From NCBI GenBank assembly GCA_963843465.1, contig CAWJKP010000003.1:1240001-1304000 (forward strand): DNA of 64,000 nucleotides. Direction: 5' to 3'. Below the pieces are notes generated by a model. The model worked only from the letters and a program-made list of their open reading frames with translations. It did not search any database and was not told the DNA's origin. Positions 57,426-64,000 of the stretch are shown in pieces. Origin of the DNA: CAWJKP01 sp963843465 (lineage in GTDB: Bacteria; Planctomycetota; Planctomycetia; Pirellulales; Thermoguttaceae). Position numbers and translations under genes: made by a program. Position 1 is the stretch's first letter. The number at the start of each line of letters is the position of its first letter.

Positions 57426-57496
57426 GTAGGACGGATTGGCAATCCGTCCTACGAATTGGCCGTCCTAACGTAAGACGGATTGCCAATCCGTCCTAC
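57426..57496. repeat. Two RAYT palindromes downstream of the transposase
   Basis: Copy at 57426-57452 (central G, so opposite orientation) and copy at 57470-57496 (GTAAGACGGATTG..., one mismatch), separated by a partial half site AATTGGCCGTCCTA. Confidence 0.95.
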
Positions 57497-57522
57497 AAGT
57501 AATTCTTGAACGATCGCTCGCC

Positions 57523-59808
57523 ATGATATTTCACACCCAACTGGGCGGCGCGGCCGTCTTGGAAATCCGCTCGCCGCCGGTGAATGCCATCAGTTTCGCG
57601 ACGCTGGAGGAACTGCTCGATGCACTCCGACGCGCCAACGACCAGCCGGACGTGCGAGGCGTGGTGATCACGGGAGGAGCCGAGCACTTCAGCGCCGGCG
57701 CCGACCTGAGCATTTTTCAGGCCATCCGCGGCGATGCCGACGCGGTCCATGCCTCCCGCGTCTTCCAGGAAGCCTTTCAGACGATTGAAGATTCCCCCAA
57801 GCCGGTGATCGCCGCCGTGGCGGGGCAGGTGCTCGGCGGGGCGCTGGAACTGGCCATGGCGTGCCACTTTCGCCTGGCCGCCGAGGCTAGCCGCTTTTCC
57901 ATGCCCGAGGTCAAGCTGGGCATCAACCCCGGCGCCGGCGGCACCCAGCGGTTGCCGCGATTGATCGGGCTGGCGCCGGCGCTGGCGATGCTGCTGGGCG
58001 GCCGGCCGATCGATGCCCGACAGGCGCTGGAATGGGGGCTCATCGACGCCATCTGTCCGGCGGAGAAACTATTGGAGACGGCGGTCGCAGTAGCAGGCAC
58101 ACTCCGTGTGCCGTCCGCTGTCTCCTCCGCCCTGGGCGGACGGCACACGGAGTGTGCCTGCTACCTTCCCCTCCGCAAGACCACCGCGCGCCGCGAGAAA
58201 CTGGCCGACACGGCCGCCAACCAGGCCGCGCTGGCCCGGGCCGAAAGGGAGATCGCCGCCGGCTGGCCTGAGCTGATCGCTCCGCGCGAGATCCTGGCCG
58301 CGGTGCGGGCGGGGCTGGACGAATGTTGCGTCATTACCCCGGCACAAAAGTACGTCAGGCTTTCTAGCCTGACAGAACAGACCGGTCAGGCTGGAAAGCC
58401 TGACGTACTAACCGCCGGCTTCCTCGCCGAACGAGAGGCATTTCGCCGCTGCATGGCCACCCGCTGGACGCAAAACAAGATCTACGTCTTCTGCGCCAGT
58501 CGGCAAACGGTGAAGATCCCCGAACTTCAGTCGGTCGCCGCCGCCCGCATTACGGAGGCCGGCGTGTTGGGGATGGGCACCATGGGCGCAGGCATTGCCC
58601 AGGCCCTGATCGCCGGCGGTAGGACGGATTGCCAATCCGTCTTACACGGGCTGCGCGTGACGGCCTGCGACCAAAGCCCGGCTGCCCTGGAGGCGGGCGT
58701 CGCACGGATTCGCGGCTCGCTCGGCCGACGCGTCGCGCAAGGGAAGCTCACCGCCCAGAGCGCCGACGCGGCGTTGGCCCGGCTTGCGACGACGCTTGAG
58801 GACCAGTCGCTGGCCGGCGCGGAGGTGGTCGTCGAGGCGGTGTTCGAGGACGTTGCGGTCAAGCGGGCGGCGATTGCCCGGCTGGAAGCGCTTTGCCCGG
58901 CCGGGACGATCATCGCCAGCAACACGTCGACGATCAACCTGGACGTGCTGGCCGAGGGGATGCGGCATCCGGAGCGGCTGGTGGGATTGCACTTCTTCCA
59001 CCCGGCCCAGCAGATGCCGCTGGTGGAAGTGGTCCGCCGCCGGACGACGCCGGCCGAGGTGGTGGCCACGGCCCTGGGGTTGTGCAGGGCGATCGGCAAG
59101 ACGCCGGTGTTGGTGGAGAACCGCGAGGGGTTCGTGGTGAGCCGGGTCTTCATCCCCTACCTTGTGGAGGCCTTTTGGCTGCTGGAGGAAGGAGTCAGCC
59201 CGGCCCGCATCAATCGGGCGATGGTCGATTTCGGCTTCGCCATGGGCCCGCTTCAGTTGATCGACATGTCGGGACTTGATATTCTGGAAAGGACCCATGC
59301 GATCATGCGGCGGGCGTTTCCTTACTTTGGGGACCTCCCGCCGCTGGCTCGCCGATTGGTCGAGGAAGGCCACCTTGGTCAGAAGACGGGAGCCGGCGTC
59401 TACCGTTACGAGCCCGGCGACCACACGCCCCGTCCGCACCAGTTGACGGAACAAGCCGTGGAAGCAGGGCGGGCTTCAGCCCGCCGGTTTGGCGAGGTCG
59501 AGTGCGAACAAGTGGTATCGCGGTTGATGTTGCGGATGGTAACGGAGGCTTTTCGGCTCGTAGAAGAGAGGATCGTGCGATGTGCCGCGGATCTCGACGT
59601 GGCGATGGTCCTGGGGACCGGCCTGGCCGACTTTCGCGGGGGCGTGTTGAGATATGCCAGCGACCTGGGCCTGGATCGTGTCCTCGCCGAGCTTCGGCGG
59701 CTGACCGAGCAATGCGGCCCCCGCTACGCGCCCTGCCGACTGCTGGAGGAAGCCGCAAGCCGTCCCCCTCTCCCTTCGGGAGAGGGTTGGGGTGAGGGGG
59801 AGCTGTAG
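57523..59808 (+). CDS. fadJ: Fused enoyl-CoA hydratase / 3-hydroxyacyl-CoA dehydrogenase with five in-frame repeat insertions
   Basis: 761 aa multifunctional beta-oxidation protein. The hydratase domain (1-~190) has both expected Glu residues in GGALELAMACHFRLA and MPEVKLGINPGAGG, and the oxyanion region FSAGADLS. The dehydrogenase Rossmann domain starts GVLGMGTMGAGIAQ, with VVVEAVFEDVAVKRAAI, SNTSTINLDVLA, catalytic His in HFFHPAQQMPLVEVV and GFVVSRVFIPY; C-terminal domains follow. Repeat DNA adds GTLRVPSAV...GGRHTECACY (58090), YVRLSSLTEQTGQAGKPDV (58350), RTDCQSVL (58619, between the Rossmann helix and second strand), GRASARRF (59464) and PPLPSGEGWGEGEL (59762), and its stop codon lies in a further repeat. 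Catalytic residues are intact, so the insertions appear tolerated. Confidence 0.92.
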   Translation: MIFHTQLGGAAVLEIRSPPVNAISFATLEELLDALRRANDQPDVRGVVITGGAEHFSAGADLSIFQAIRGDADAVHASRVFQEAFQTIEDSPKPVIAAVAGQVLGGALELAMACHFRLAAEASRFSMPEVKLGINPGAGGTQRLPRLIGLAPALAMLLGGRPIDARQALEWGLIDAICPAEKLLETAVAVAGTLRVPSAVSSALGGRHTECACYLPLRKTTARREKLADTAANQAALARAEREIAAGWPELIAPREILAAVRAGLDECCVITPAQKYVRLSSLTEQTGQAGKPDVLTAGFLAEREAFRRCMATRWTQNKIYVFCASRQTVKIPELQSVAAARITEAGVLGMGTMGAGIAQALIAGGRTDCQSVLHGLRVTACDQSPAALEAGVARIRGSLGRRVAQGKLTAQSADAALARLATTLEDQSLAGAEVVVEAVFEDVAVKRAAIARLEALCPAGTIIASNTSTINLDVLAEGMRHPERLVGLHFFHPAQQMPLVEVVRRRTTPAEVVATALGLCRAIGKTPVLVENREGFVVSRVFIPYLVEAFWLLEEGVSPARINRAMVDFGFAMGPLQLIDMSGLDILERTHAIMRRAFPYFGDLPPLARRLVEEGHLGQKTGAGVYRYEPGDHTPRPHQLTEQAVEAGRASARRFGEVECEQVVSRLMLRMVTEAFRLVEERIVRCAADLDVAMVLGTGLADFRGGVLRYASDLGLDRVLAELRRLTEQCGPRYAPCRLLEEAASRPPLPSGEGWGEGEL
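58090..58163. repeat. GTAGCAGGCACACTCCGTGT palindrome within fadJ
   Basis: Arms GTAGCAGGCACACTCCGTGT and ACACGGAGTGTGCCTGCTAC are complementary over more than 25 bp around a ~20-nt loop. It is in frame. Confidence 0.9.
58350..58408. repeat. GTACGTCAGGCTTTCTAGCC palindrome within fadJ
   Basis: A 59-bp element: GTACGTCAGGCTTTCTAGCC and complement GGCTGGAAAGCCTGACGTAC. An equally long copy lies at 61156-61214. It is read in frame without stop here. Confidence 0.9.
58619..58645. repeat. RAYT palindrome within fadJ
   Basis: One mismatch (TCTTAC for TCCTAC) from the copies around the transposase 1.2-2 kb upstream. It is read in the same frame as in the transposase, giving RTDCQSVL. Confidence 0.95.
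59464..59487. repeat. GCAGGGCGGGCTTCAGCCCG palindrome within fadJ
   Basis: A short GGCGGGCTTCAGCCCGCC hairpin, relative of the GGCGGGCTAAAGCCCGCC elements at 43208 and ~11008. It adds GRASARR in frame. Confidence 0.7.
59762..59800. repeat. CCCTCTCCCTTCGGGAGAGG palindrome forming the fadJ C-terminus
   Basis: Encodes PPLPSGEGWGEGEL, the PHPNPLP repeat, immediately followed by the GTAGGGTGGGAC repeat that contains the stop. Confidence 0.8.
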
Positions 59809-59901
59809 GGTGGGACAAGGCCGGCTTGGCGGCCGCCGGCCCACCAGGGACTGTTTGGCCTGTTAGAATTGGTGGGCTTGCGCGAGCTGGTCCCACCCTA
59901 C
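59805..59901. repeat. GTAGGGTGGGAC inverted repeat supplying the fadJ stop
   Basis: Outer arms GTAGGGTGGGAC and GTCCCACCCTAC; the first TAG (59806-59808) is the fadJ stop codon. It ends 18 nt before the next start codon. Confidence 0.85.
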
Positions 59902-59919
59902 TCGTAGAGGAAATCGCAC

Positions 59920-61173
59920 ATGTCGACCACCGTGGAACGCAAGGACTTTGCCGCCGGCAAGAAGCTCCGCGAGGTGATGGGGCAGTATTTTGCCGCGCTG
60001 GATCGCGGCCCGGCGGAGGGCAAGAAGACGGCCTGGTGTACCAGCGTCGGGCCGGCCGAGCTGCTGCTGGCGCTGGGATACAACGTCTATTTTCCCGAGA
60101 ACCACGCCGCCATGCTGGGCGCCTCGCGGATGGCCACCGACCTGATCCCGCTGGCCAACGCCCGGGGCTTCTCGCCGGACATCTGCTCGTATCTCACCAG
60201 CGACGTGGGATCGTACCTCAAGGGCGAAAGCCCGCTTACGAAGTTGAAGCTTTCCGGCCCCCCCAAGGCCGACGTGCTGGTCTTCAACACCAACCAGTGC
60301 CGGGACGTGAAGGACTGGTTCCAGTTCTACGCGCGGGAGTGGAACGTGCCCTGCCTGGGAATCCACACGCCGCGAGCGATCGACGCGATCGACGGGTCGC
60401 TGGCGGATTTCGTCGCCCGGCAGATCGAGGGCCTGGTGGTGCCCTTGGAAAAGGTGGCCGGCCGCAAGCTGGACATCGATCGCCTGCGGGAAGTGATCGC
60501 TCTGTCGCGCCGGACGACCATGCTCTGGAAGGCGGTGCTGGAGGCGGCGGCCAGCGTTCCTTCACCGATCACCTTCTTCGACGGCACGATCCAGATGGGC
60601 CCGGCCGTGGTGATGCGGGGCTTGCAGGCGGCGGTCGACTACTACGAGCTTCTGGTGGCCGAGCTTCGCCAGCGCGTGGCCGGGGGTGTGGCTGCCGTGG
60701 AAGGGGAACGGCTCCGCCTCTACTGGGAGGGGATGCCGATCTGGGGCAAGCTCAGCGCCTTGAGCAACCTGTTCCTCGAGTCGCGGGCTGCCGTGGTCGC
60801 CTCCACCTACTGCAATAGTTGGATCTTCGAAGCCCTCGACCCGGTCGATCCCTTCGGCAGCATGGCCCGGGCGTATAGCAGCATTTTCATCTGCCGCTCG
60901 GATGAGGTGAAGCAGTGCTACATCGAGCGGATGGCGCAGTTGTACCGGATCAACGGCGTCATTTACCACGATGCCAAGACCTGCCCCAACAACTCCAACA
61001 ACCGCTACGGCCTGCCGCAGCGGGTGCAGCAGACGCTGGGACTGCCGTACCTGGTGATCAACGGCGACCTGAACGACCTGCGGATGTATTCGGAAGAGCA
61101 GACCCGCACTAACATCCAGGCCTTCGTGGAACAGTTGGTGGAACAGCCGCTCCAGGTACGTCAGGCTTTCTAG
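59920..61173 (+). CDS. 2-hydroxyacyl-CoA dehydratase / benzoyl-CoA reductase family subunit (HGD-D)
   Basis: 417 aa. Motifs of the HgdB/BcrB/BcrC superfamily: AWCTSVGPAELLLALGYNVY, FPENHAAMLGASRMATDL, GFSPDICSYLTSDVGSYLKG, NTNQCRDVKDWFQFYARE and the C-terminal GDLNDLRMYSEEQTRTNIQA. Cys in AWCTS, DICSY and NQCRD are candidate [4Fe-4S] ligands. Such subunits use a radical mechanism after ATP-driven electron transfer from an activase, encoded just downstream. Known enzymes pair two such subunits; only one is here, so a homomeric enzyme or a partner elsewhere is required. GAGGAAA precedes the ATG. The last residues (QVRQAF) and stop are provided by the repeat at 61156. Confidence 0.9.
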   Translation: MSTTVERKDFAAGKKLREVMGQYFAALDRGPAEGKKTAWCTSVGPAELLLALGYNVYFPENHAAMLGASRMATDLIPLANARGFSPDICSYLTSDVGSYLKGESPLTKLKLSGPPKADVLVFNTNQCRDVKDWFQFYAREWNVPCLGIHTPRAIDAIDGSLADFVARQIEGLVVPLEKVAGRKLDIDRLREVIALSRRTTMLWKAVLEAAASVPSPITFFDGTIQMGPAVVMRGLQAAVDYYELLVAELRQRVAGGVAAVEGERLRLYWEGMPIWGKLSALSNLFLESRAAVVASTYCNSWIFEALDPVDPFGSMARAYSSIFICRSDEVKQCYIERMAQLYRINGVIYHDAKTCPNNSNNRYGLPQRVQQTLGLPYLVINGDLNDLRMYSEEQTRTNIQAFVEQLVEQPLQVRQAF

Positions 61174-61214
61174 CCTGGCAGAACGGACAGGTCAGGCTGG
61201 AAAGCCTGACGTAC
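61156..61214. repeat. GTACGTCAGGCTTTCTAGCC palindrome between dehydratase and activase
   Basis: A 59-bp copy of the element inside fadJ. Its TAG is the dehydratase-subunit stop, and its last base precedes the activase ATG. Confidence 0.92.
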
Positions 61215-62018
61215 ATGATGCAGGTAAGGGTCGTGGAGTATTACTGCGGCATCGACATTGGCGCTTCGGCGGCCAAGCTGGCGATCATCGACGGCGGCCG
61301 GGGGATCGTCGCCAAGGCGTCTCGGCGGTCGGGAGTGGACTACGCCGAGACCGCCCGCCGTTTGCTGGAAGAGGCCCAGGCCGCCGCCGGACTCCCCCCG
61401 TCGCAGATCCGTCGCACGTTCTCCACGGGCTACGGGCGGGACAACGTCCCGGGAGTGGCCGGCAAGATGACCGAGATCGCTTGTCACGGCAAAGGCGCCT
61501 ATCACTTCTTTCCCCGGGCGATGACCGTCATCAACGTCGGCGCCCAGGACTGCAAGCTGATCCATCTCGACGCCCGCGGCTGCCGCACCGCCTTCAAGAT
61601 GAACCGCAAGTGCGCGGCCGGCACGGGGGCCTTTCTCGAGGAAATCGCCTACCGGCTGGACCTCGCGCCGGCCGAGCTGAACGGGCTGGCCGAGCGGTCG
61701 ACGAAGGAAGCCTCCTTGGGAAGCTTCTGCACGGTCTTCGCGGCCACGGAGGTCCTGGAGAAGATTCGCGCGGGCGTCGCGGTGGAAGACATCGTCAAGG
61801 GCGCCTTCCGCTCGGTGGTCAATCGCCTGCGGGAGATGGACGTGGTCCCCGGGGCGCTGGCCATGAGCGGCGGCGTGGCGGCCTATAACCCGGCGTTGGT
61901 CCGCATGGTCGAGGAGGCTTTCGGGCGGCCGGTGCTGGTGCCGCCCGATCCGCAGTTCATCGGCGCGCTGGGTGCGGCGCTGTTTGCCGCGGAAACGTAC
62001 TCGTCACGCTCCGCGTGA
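61215..62018 (+). CDS. 2-hydroxyacyl-CoA dehydratase activase (BadF/BadG/BcrA/BcrD ATPase family)
   Basis: 267 aa ASKHA-fold ATPase that transfers an electron to the dehydratase or reductase. Phosphate motif YYCGIDIGASAAKLAIIDGG, NVGAQDCKLIHLDARG, and the two Cys that bind the intersubunit [4Fe-4S] cluster in KCAAGTGAFLEEIA and SFCTVFAATEVL; MSGGVAAYNPALVRM is the adenosine motif. Length matches HgdC-type homodimeric activators. ATG 61215 directly follows a repeat; ATG 61218 is an alternative. The C-terminus TYSSRSA and TGA stop are encoded by the GTACTCGTCACGC repeat at 61997. Confidence 0.95.
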   Translation: MMQVRVVEYYCGIDIGASAAKLAIIDGGRGIVAKASRRSGVDYAETARRLLEEAQAAAGLPPSQIRRTFSTGYGRDNVPGVAGKMTEIACHGKGAYHFFPRAMTVINVGAQDCKLIHLDARGCRTAFKMNRKCAAGTGAFLEEIAYRLDLAPAELNGLAERSTKEASLGSFCTVFAATEVLEKIRAGVAVEDIVKGAFRSVVNRLREMDVVPGALAMSGGVAAYNPALVRMVEEAFGRPVLVPPDPQFIGALGAALFAAETYSSRSA

Positions 62019-62049
62019 CGCACGACCTCACGCGGAGCGTGAGGAGTAC
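61997..62049. repeat. GTACTC...GAGTAC inverted repeat at the activase stop
   Basis: Fourth copy of the GTACTCGTCACGCTCCGCGT family. The TGA in CGCGTGACG ends the activase; the repeat ends 2 nt before the AAGGAG of the next gene. Confidence 0.85.
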
Positions 62050-62064
62050 CTAAGGAGATTCGCC

Positions 62065-62982
62065 ATGCTGATCGAAGAAACCCCGTGCGAACTCAGTCCC
62101 TACGTCTGGATGCTCGGCACGGCGGCCTACCCCGTGTATCTGGTTCGCGGCGGTCGTGAAGGGGCCGTCATCGAAGGCGGCATCAGTGCCCTCGGGCCTC
62201 TGCTGAAGCAGCAATTGCACGAGCTGGGTGTCGGCCCGCAGTACGTCCGCCAGGCCGTGATCACGCACGCCCATCCCGATCACGTGATGGCCATTCCCGC
62301 ATTGCGGGAGATGTTCCCGGGCCTGTCGGTGCTCGCCTCCGGCGTCGCGGCCGCGACGTTGACCTCGGAGAAAGCGATCGCCTTTTTCCGCCAGATCGAC
62401 AGTTTTCTTACCGAGGTCCTGCGCAAGTCCGTCGCCATGGCCGAAGCGCCCGCCCCGACCGCGGCGGCCTCCAACCGCATCGCCGTGGACCGCGTGGTGG
62501 GGGAGGGCGACGTGATCGCCGTCGACGAGCTTTCCTGGACCGTGCTGGCCACGCCGGGGCACAGCGATTGCAGCATCAGCCTCCACGAGGCGTCGCGGGG
62601 CCTGCTGGCAATCTCCGACGCCAGCGGCTATTACCTGCCGGCGTCCAACACCTGGTGGCCGTGCTACTTTTCTGGCTATGCCGCCTACGTCGGCTCCCTG
62701 GAGCGATTGGCGGCGCTGGACGCCGAAGTCCTCTGCCTCAGTCATAACGGCGCGGTGCTCGGCCGGGACGACGTGCGGGCCTACTTCGCCGGCGCGATCT
62801 CGTCCGCGCAACAATACCACCAGCGCATCGTGGACCAGGCCAAGGCCGGCAAGTCCGTCCGGCAGTTGGCCGAGGAATTGGGCGCCGAAATCCATCGCCA
62901 GGCGCCGCTCTTGCCCTTGGACTTCTTCCAAAAGAACTGCGGGCTCTTGGTGAAGCAGTCGTTGAAGCACGCGGGCCTGTAG
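62065..62982 (+). CDS. MBL-fold metallo-hydrolase
   Basis: 305 aa. The metal motif HAHPDH (His68, His70, Asp72, His73), TPGHSDCSISLH and a third His in CLSHNGAV give a complete beta-lactamase-fold dinuclear site. Strong ribosome binding site TAAGGAG 8 nt before ATG. It is the last gene of the fadJ - dehydratase - activase series, so thioesterase or ring-opening hydrolase activity on an acyl-CoA is an attractive but unproven guess. The C-terminal ~60 residues (QQYHQRIVDQAKAGKSVRQL) are helical. Confidence 0.9.
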   Translation: MLIEETPCELSPYVWMLGTAAYPVYLVRGGREGAVIEGGISALGPLLKQQLHELGVGPQYVRQAVITHAHPDHVMAIPALREMFPGLSVLASGVAAATLTSEKAIAFFRQIDSFLTEVLRKSVAMAEAPAPTAAASNRIAVDRVVGEGDVIAVDELSWTVLATPGHSDCSISLHEASRGLLAISDASGYYLPASNTWWPCYFSGYAAYVGSLERLAALDAEVLCLSHNGAVLGRDDVRAYFAGAISSAQQYHQRIVDQAKAGKSVRQLAEELGAEIHRQAPLLPLDFFQKNCGLLVKQSLKHAGL

Positions 62983-63015
62983 CCCGGATTATTCCCTGCC
63001 GAACACTAGCCCGAG

Positions 63016-63120
63016 AGTGCCAAGGGGACAGGTCCATGTTTTCGGCCTTACGTCCCGCGGCCAAATGCGCTTCTTGGCCGAAAAATGGACCAGTCCCCGC
63101 CCGACCCGTGAACGGTTACC
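63016..63120 (+). repeat. ~120-bp composite repeat, copy 3
   Basis: Same orientation as the 14646 copy: AGTGCCAAGGGGACAGGTCC through CCGTGAACGGTTACC. It abuts the stop codon of the convergent ACT-domain gene. Confidence 0.85.
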
Positions 63121-63121
63121 A

Positions 63122-63565
63122 CTATTCCCCGGCCGGCCGGTCGTAGAGAAAGACCGGCGTGACCGGATTGATGCCGGCGCGGGTCAGGCAGGTAATCGCG
63201 GCATCCAGATCATTGAAGCTGAAGACGAGCACGGCGCTTTGGCCGAGCCGCTCCGTGAACGCGTACATGTGGGCGACGTTCAGTCCGGCCTGGGCGAAGA
63301 GGCCCAGCAGCTCCAGCAGGCCGCCCGGCCTGTCGGCGACCTCGATCGCCAGCACGTGGCTCACCTGGACCTGGTATCCGGCCGCCTCCAGCAGTCCCCG
63401 GGCCTGCTGCCACTCGGCGACGATCAACCGCAGCACGCCGCTCCGCTCGGTGTCGGCCAAGGACAAGGTGACGATGTTGATGCCGGCGTCGGCCAACAGC
63501 TTGCAGGGAGCGATCAAGGCGCCGGGCTTGTTGTCAACGACGAGAGAAAGCTGGGGAAGTTTCAT
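63122..63565 (-). CDS. Tandem ACT-domain protein
   Basis: 147 aa made of two ACT domains: MKLPQLSLVVDNKPGALIAP to VLRLIV, and VSHVLAIEVADRPGGLLELL to SAVLVFSFNDLDAAI. Stand-alone tandem ACT proteins of this type often sit beside phenylacetate-CoA ligase or indolepyruvate ferredoxin oxidoreductase genes and may sense aromatic amino acids; the upstream neighbour lies beyond the window. The start is ATG 63565, after which the conserved ACT fold begins at once. The stop TAG is 1 nt from the composite repeat. Confidence 0.9.
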   Translation of the reverse strand: MKLPQLSLVVDNKPGALIAPCKLLADAGINIVTLSLADTERSGVLRLIVAEWQQARGLLEAAGYQVQVSHVLAIEVADRPGGLLELLGLFAQAGLNVAHMYAFTERLGQSAVLVFSFNDLDAAITCLTRAGINPVTPVFLYDRPAGE

Positions 63566-63884
63566 GGCATGGCTCTCAGGTTGCTCCCAATAATAGTGTT
63601 GGGGCGCGGCCGACGGAAGAGGCAGCCGCAAGGCCGACGCGTTGCGGTCGCTATGGCCGCCCGAAGCGGTTTTGCGGTACGGCATCGGCGGGCCCGTCGC
63701 AGCCCCCCCAGACTACCGCCTTTGCCGCGTCCCGCGCCACCCACCTGCCGCCTTGGCGGCGCTTCGCCACCCCCACGCATGCCTGCCGAGAGAACACGAA
63801 CGACCGGTGGCAGGCCCCCCCCCTTGACCGGCAAGTGGCTTTCCTGAAGAATGCGTGAGGTCCGAAGGTGGATTGCCGGGAGCC
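63566..63884. other. Gene-free interval
   Basis: No convincing coding sequence. A run of nine to ten C near 63815 and GC-rich unstructured sequence are the only notable items. Confidence 0.5.
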
Positions 63885-64000
63885 ATGGCGATGTCGGACG
63901 TTGGTAAAATGATGGTGCGGGAGAAGAGGTCTCGCGCCTTCGGGGAGTTGGTCGCCCGCTTGAAAGCCTCCGCAGGCGGCGCTGCCAACCTCTCGCGACT
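63885..64000 (+). CDS. Possible start of a gene running off the window
   Basis: An ATG followed by 38 open codons (AMSDVGKMMVREKRSRAFGE...) reaches the window end. Amphipathic Arg/Ala/Leu composition is protein-like, but no family is recognisable and no good ribosome binding site is seen. Confidence 0.25.
   Translation, partial: MAMSDVGKMMVREKRSRAFGELVARLKASAGGAANLSR

Overview
The window looks like a chromosomal contig from a GC-rich planctomycete, probably Pirellulales/Thermoguttaceae-like. The evidence is a J-domain-like protein opening with YQQWLGIP, TDAGL-type leucine-rich repeats, a large secreted carbohydrate-degrading repertoire, and many short palindromes of the kind that translate as PEAQARE, RTDCQSVL, LECGDLSPLS and PHPNPLP. 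No rRNA, tRNA, CRISPR array or prophage was seen. About fifteen genes, including essential ones (pheT, nadB), are broken by 1-2 nt frameshifts. Most breaks lie at a GCGC tetramer, so I treat them mainly as draft-sequence errors and annotate full-length genes with the break noted.

Layout: 0-4.3 kb holds an Imm32-like small protein and pheST. 4.6-8.3 kb holds a decayed LRR membrane protein, a FabG/PhaB reductase and a stand-alone receiver whose phospho-acceptor Asp is Glu. 8.3-21.1 kb is a secreted polysaccharide-degradation region (GH29 fucosidase, Tat-exported sugar isomerase-like protein, heparinase II/III-like lyase, PKD+LamG protein, another secreted protein); a second lyase is at 49.7-52.8 kb. 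21.1-26.4 kb encodes a tandem pseudoprotease followed directly by an intact HtrA-type protease, then nadB. 26.5-34.2 kb holds a giant membrane protein with an 18-bp minisatellite, a SIMPL protein and a terpene-cyclase-fold membrane protein. 34.4-43.2 kb holds a split TauE/SafE permease, rmlB and rmlA, a methyltransferase, a PD40 protein, a nucleotidyltransferase-like protein, ribBA and a probable small RNA. 43.3-49.5 kb holds an ABC exporter and an HD-GYP regulator overlapping a hybrid histidine kinase.

52.8-63.6 kb is the most distinctive metabolic block: benzoate-CoA-ligase-like enzyme, KAS III, Zn-dehydrogenase, fused enoyl-CoA hydratase/3-hydroxyacyl-CoA dehydrogenase, a 2-hydroxyacyl-CoA dehydratase/benzoyl-CoA reductase family subunit, its ASKHA activase, an MBL-fold hydrolase and a tandem ACT protein. 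It is a candidate oxygen-sensitive acyl-CoA or aromatic-CoA pathway.

The most unusual feature spans the whole window. A REP-associated tyrosine transposase (RAYT) at 56.7-57.4 kb is bracketed by, and itself contains in frame, a 27-bp palindrome that is also dispersed as far as 6.2 kb. At least a dozen other palindrome families occupy intergenic space, insert in frame into coding genes (five in the fused beta-oxidation gene, one in pheT) and supply or directly abut the stop codons of about a dozen genes.
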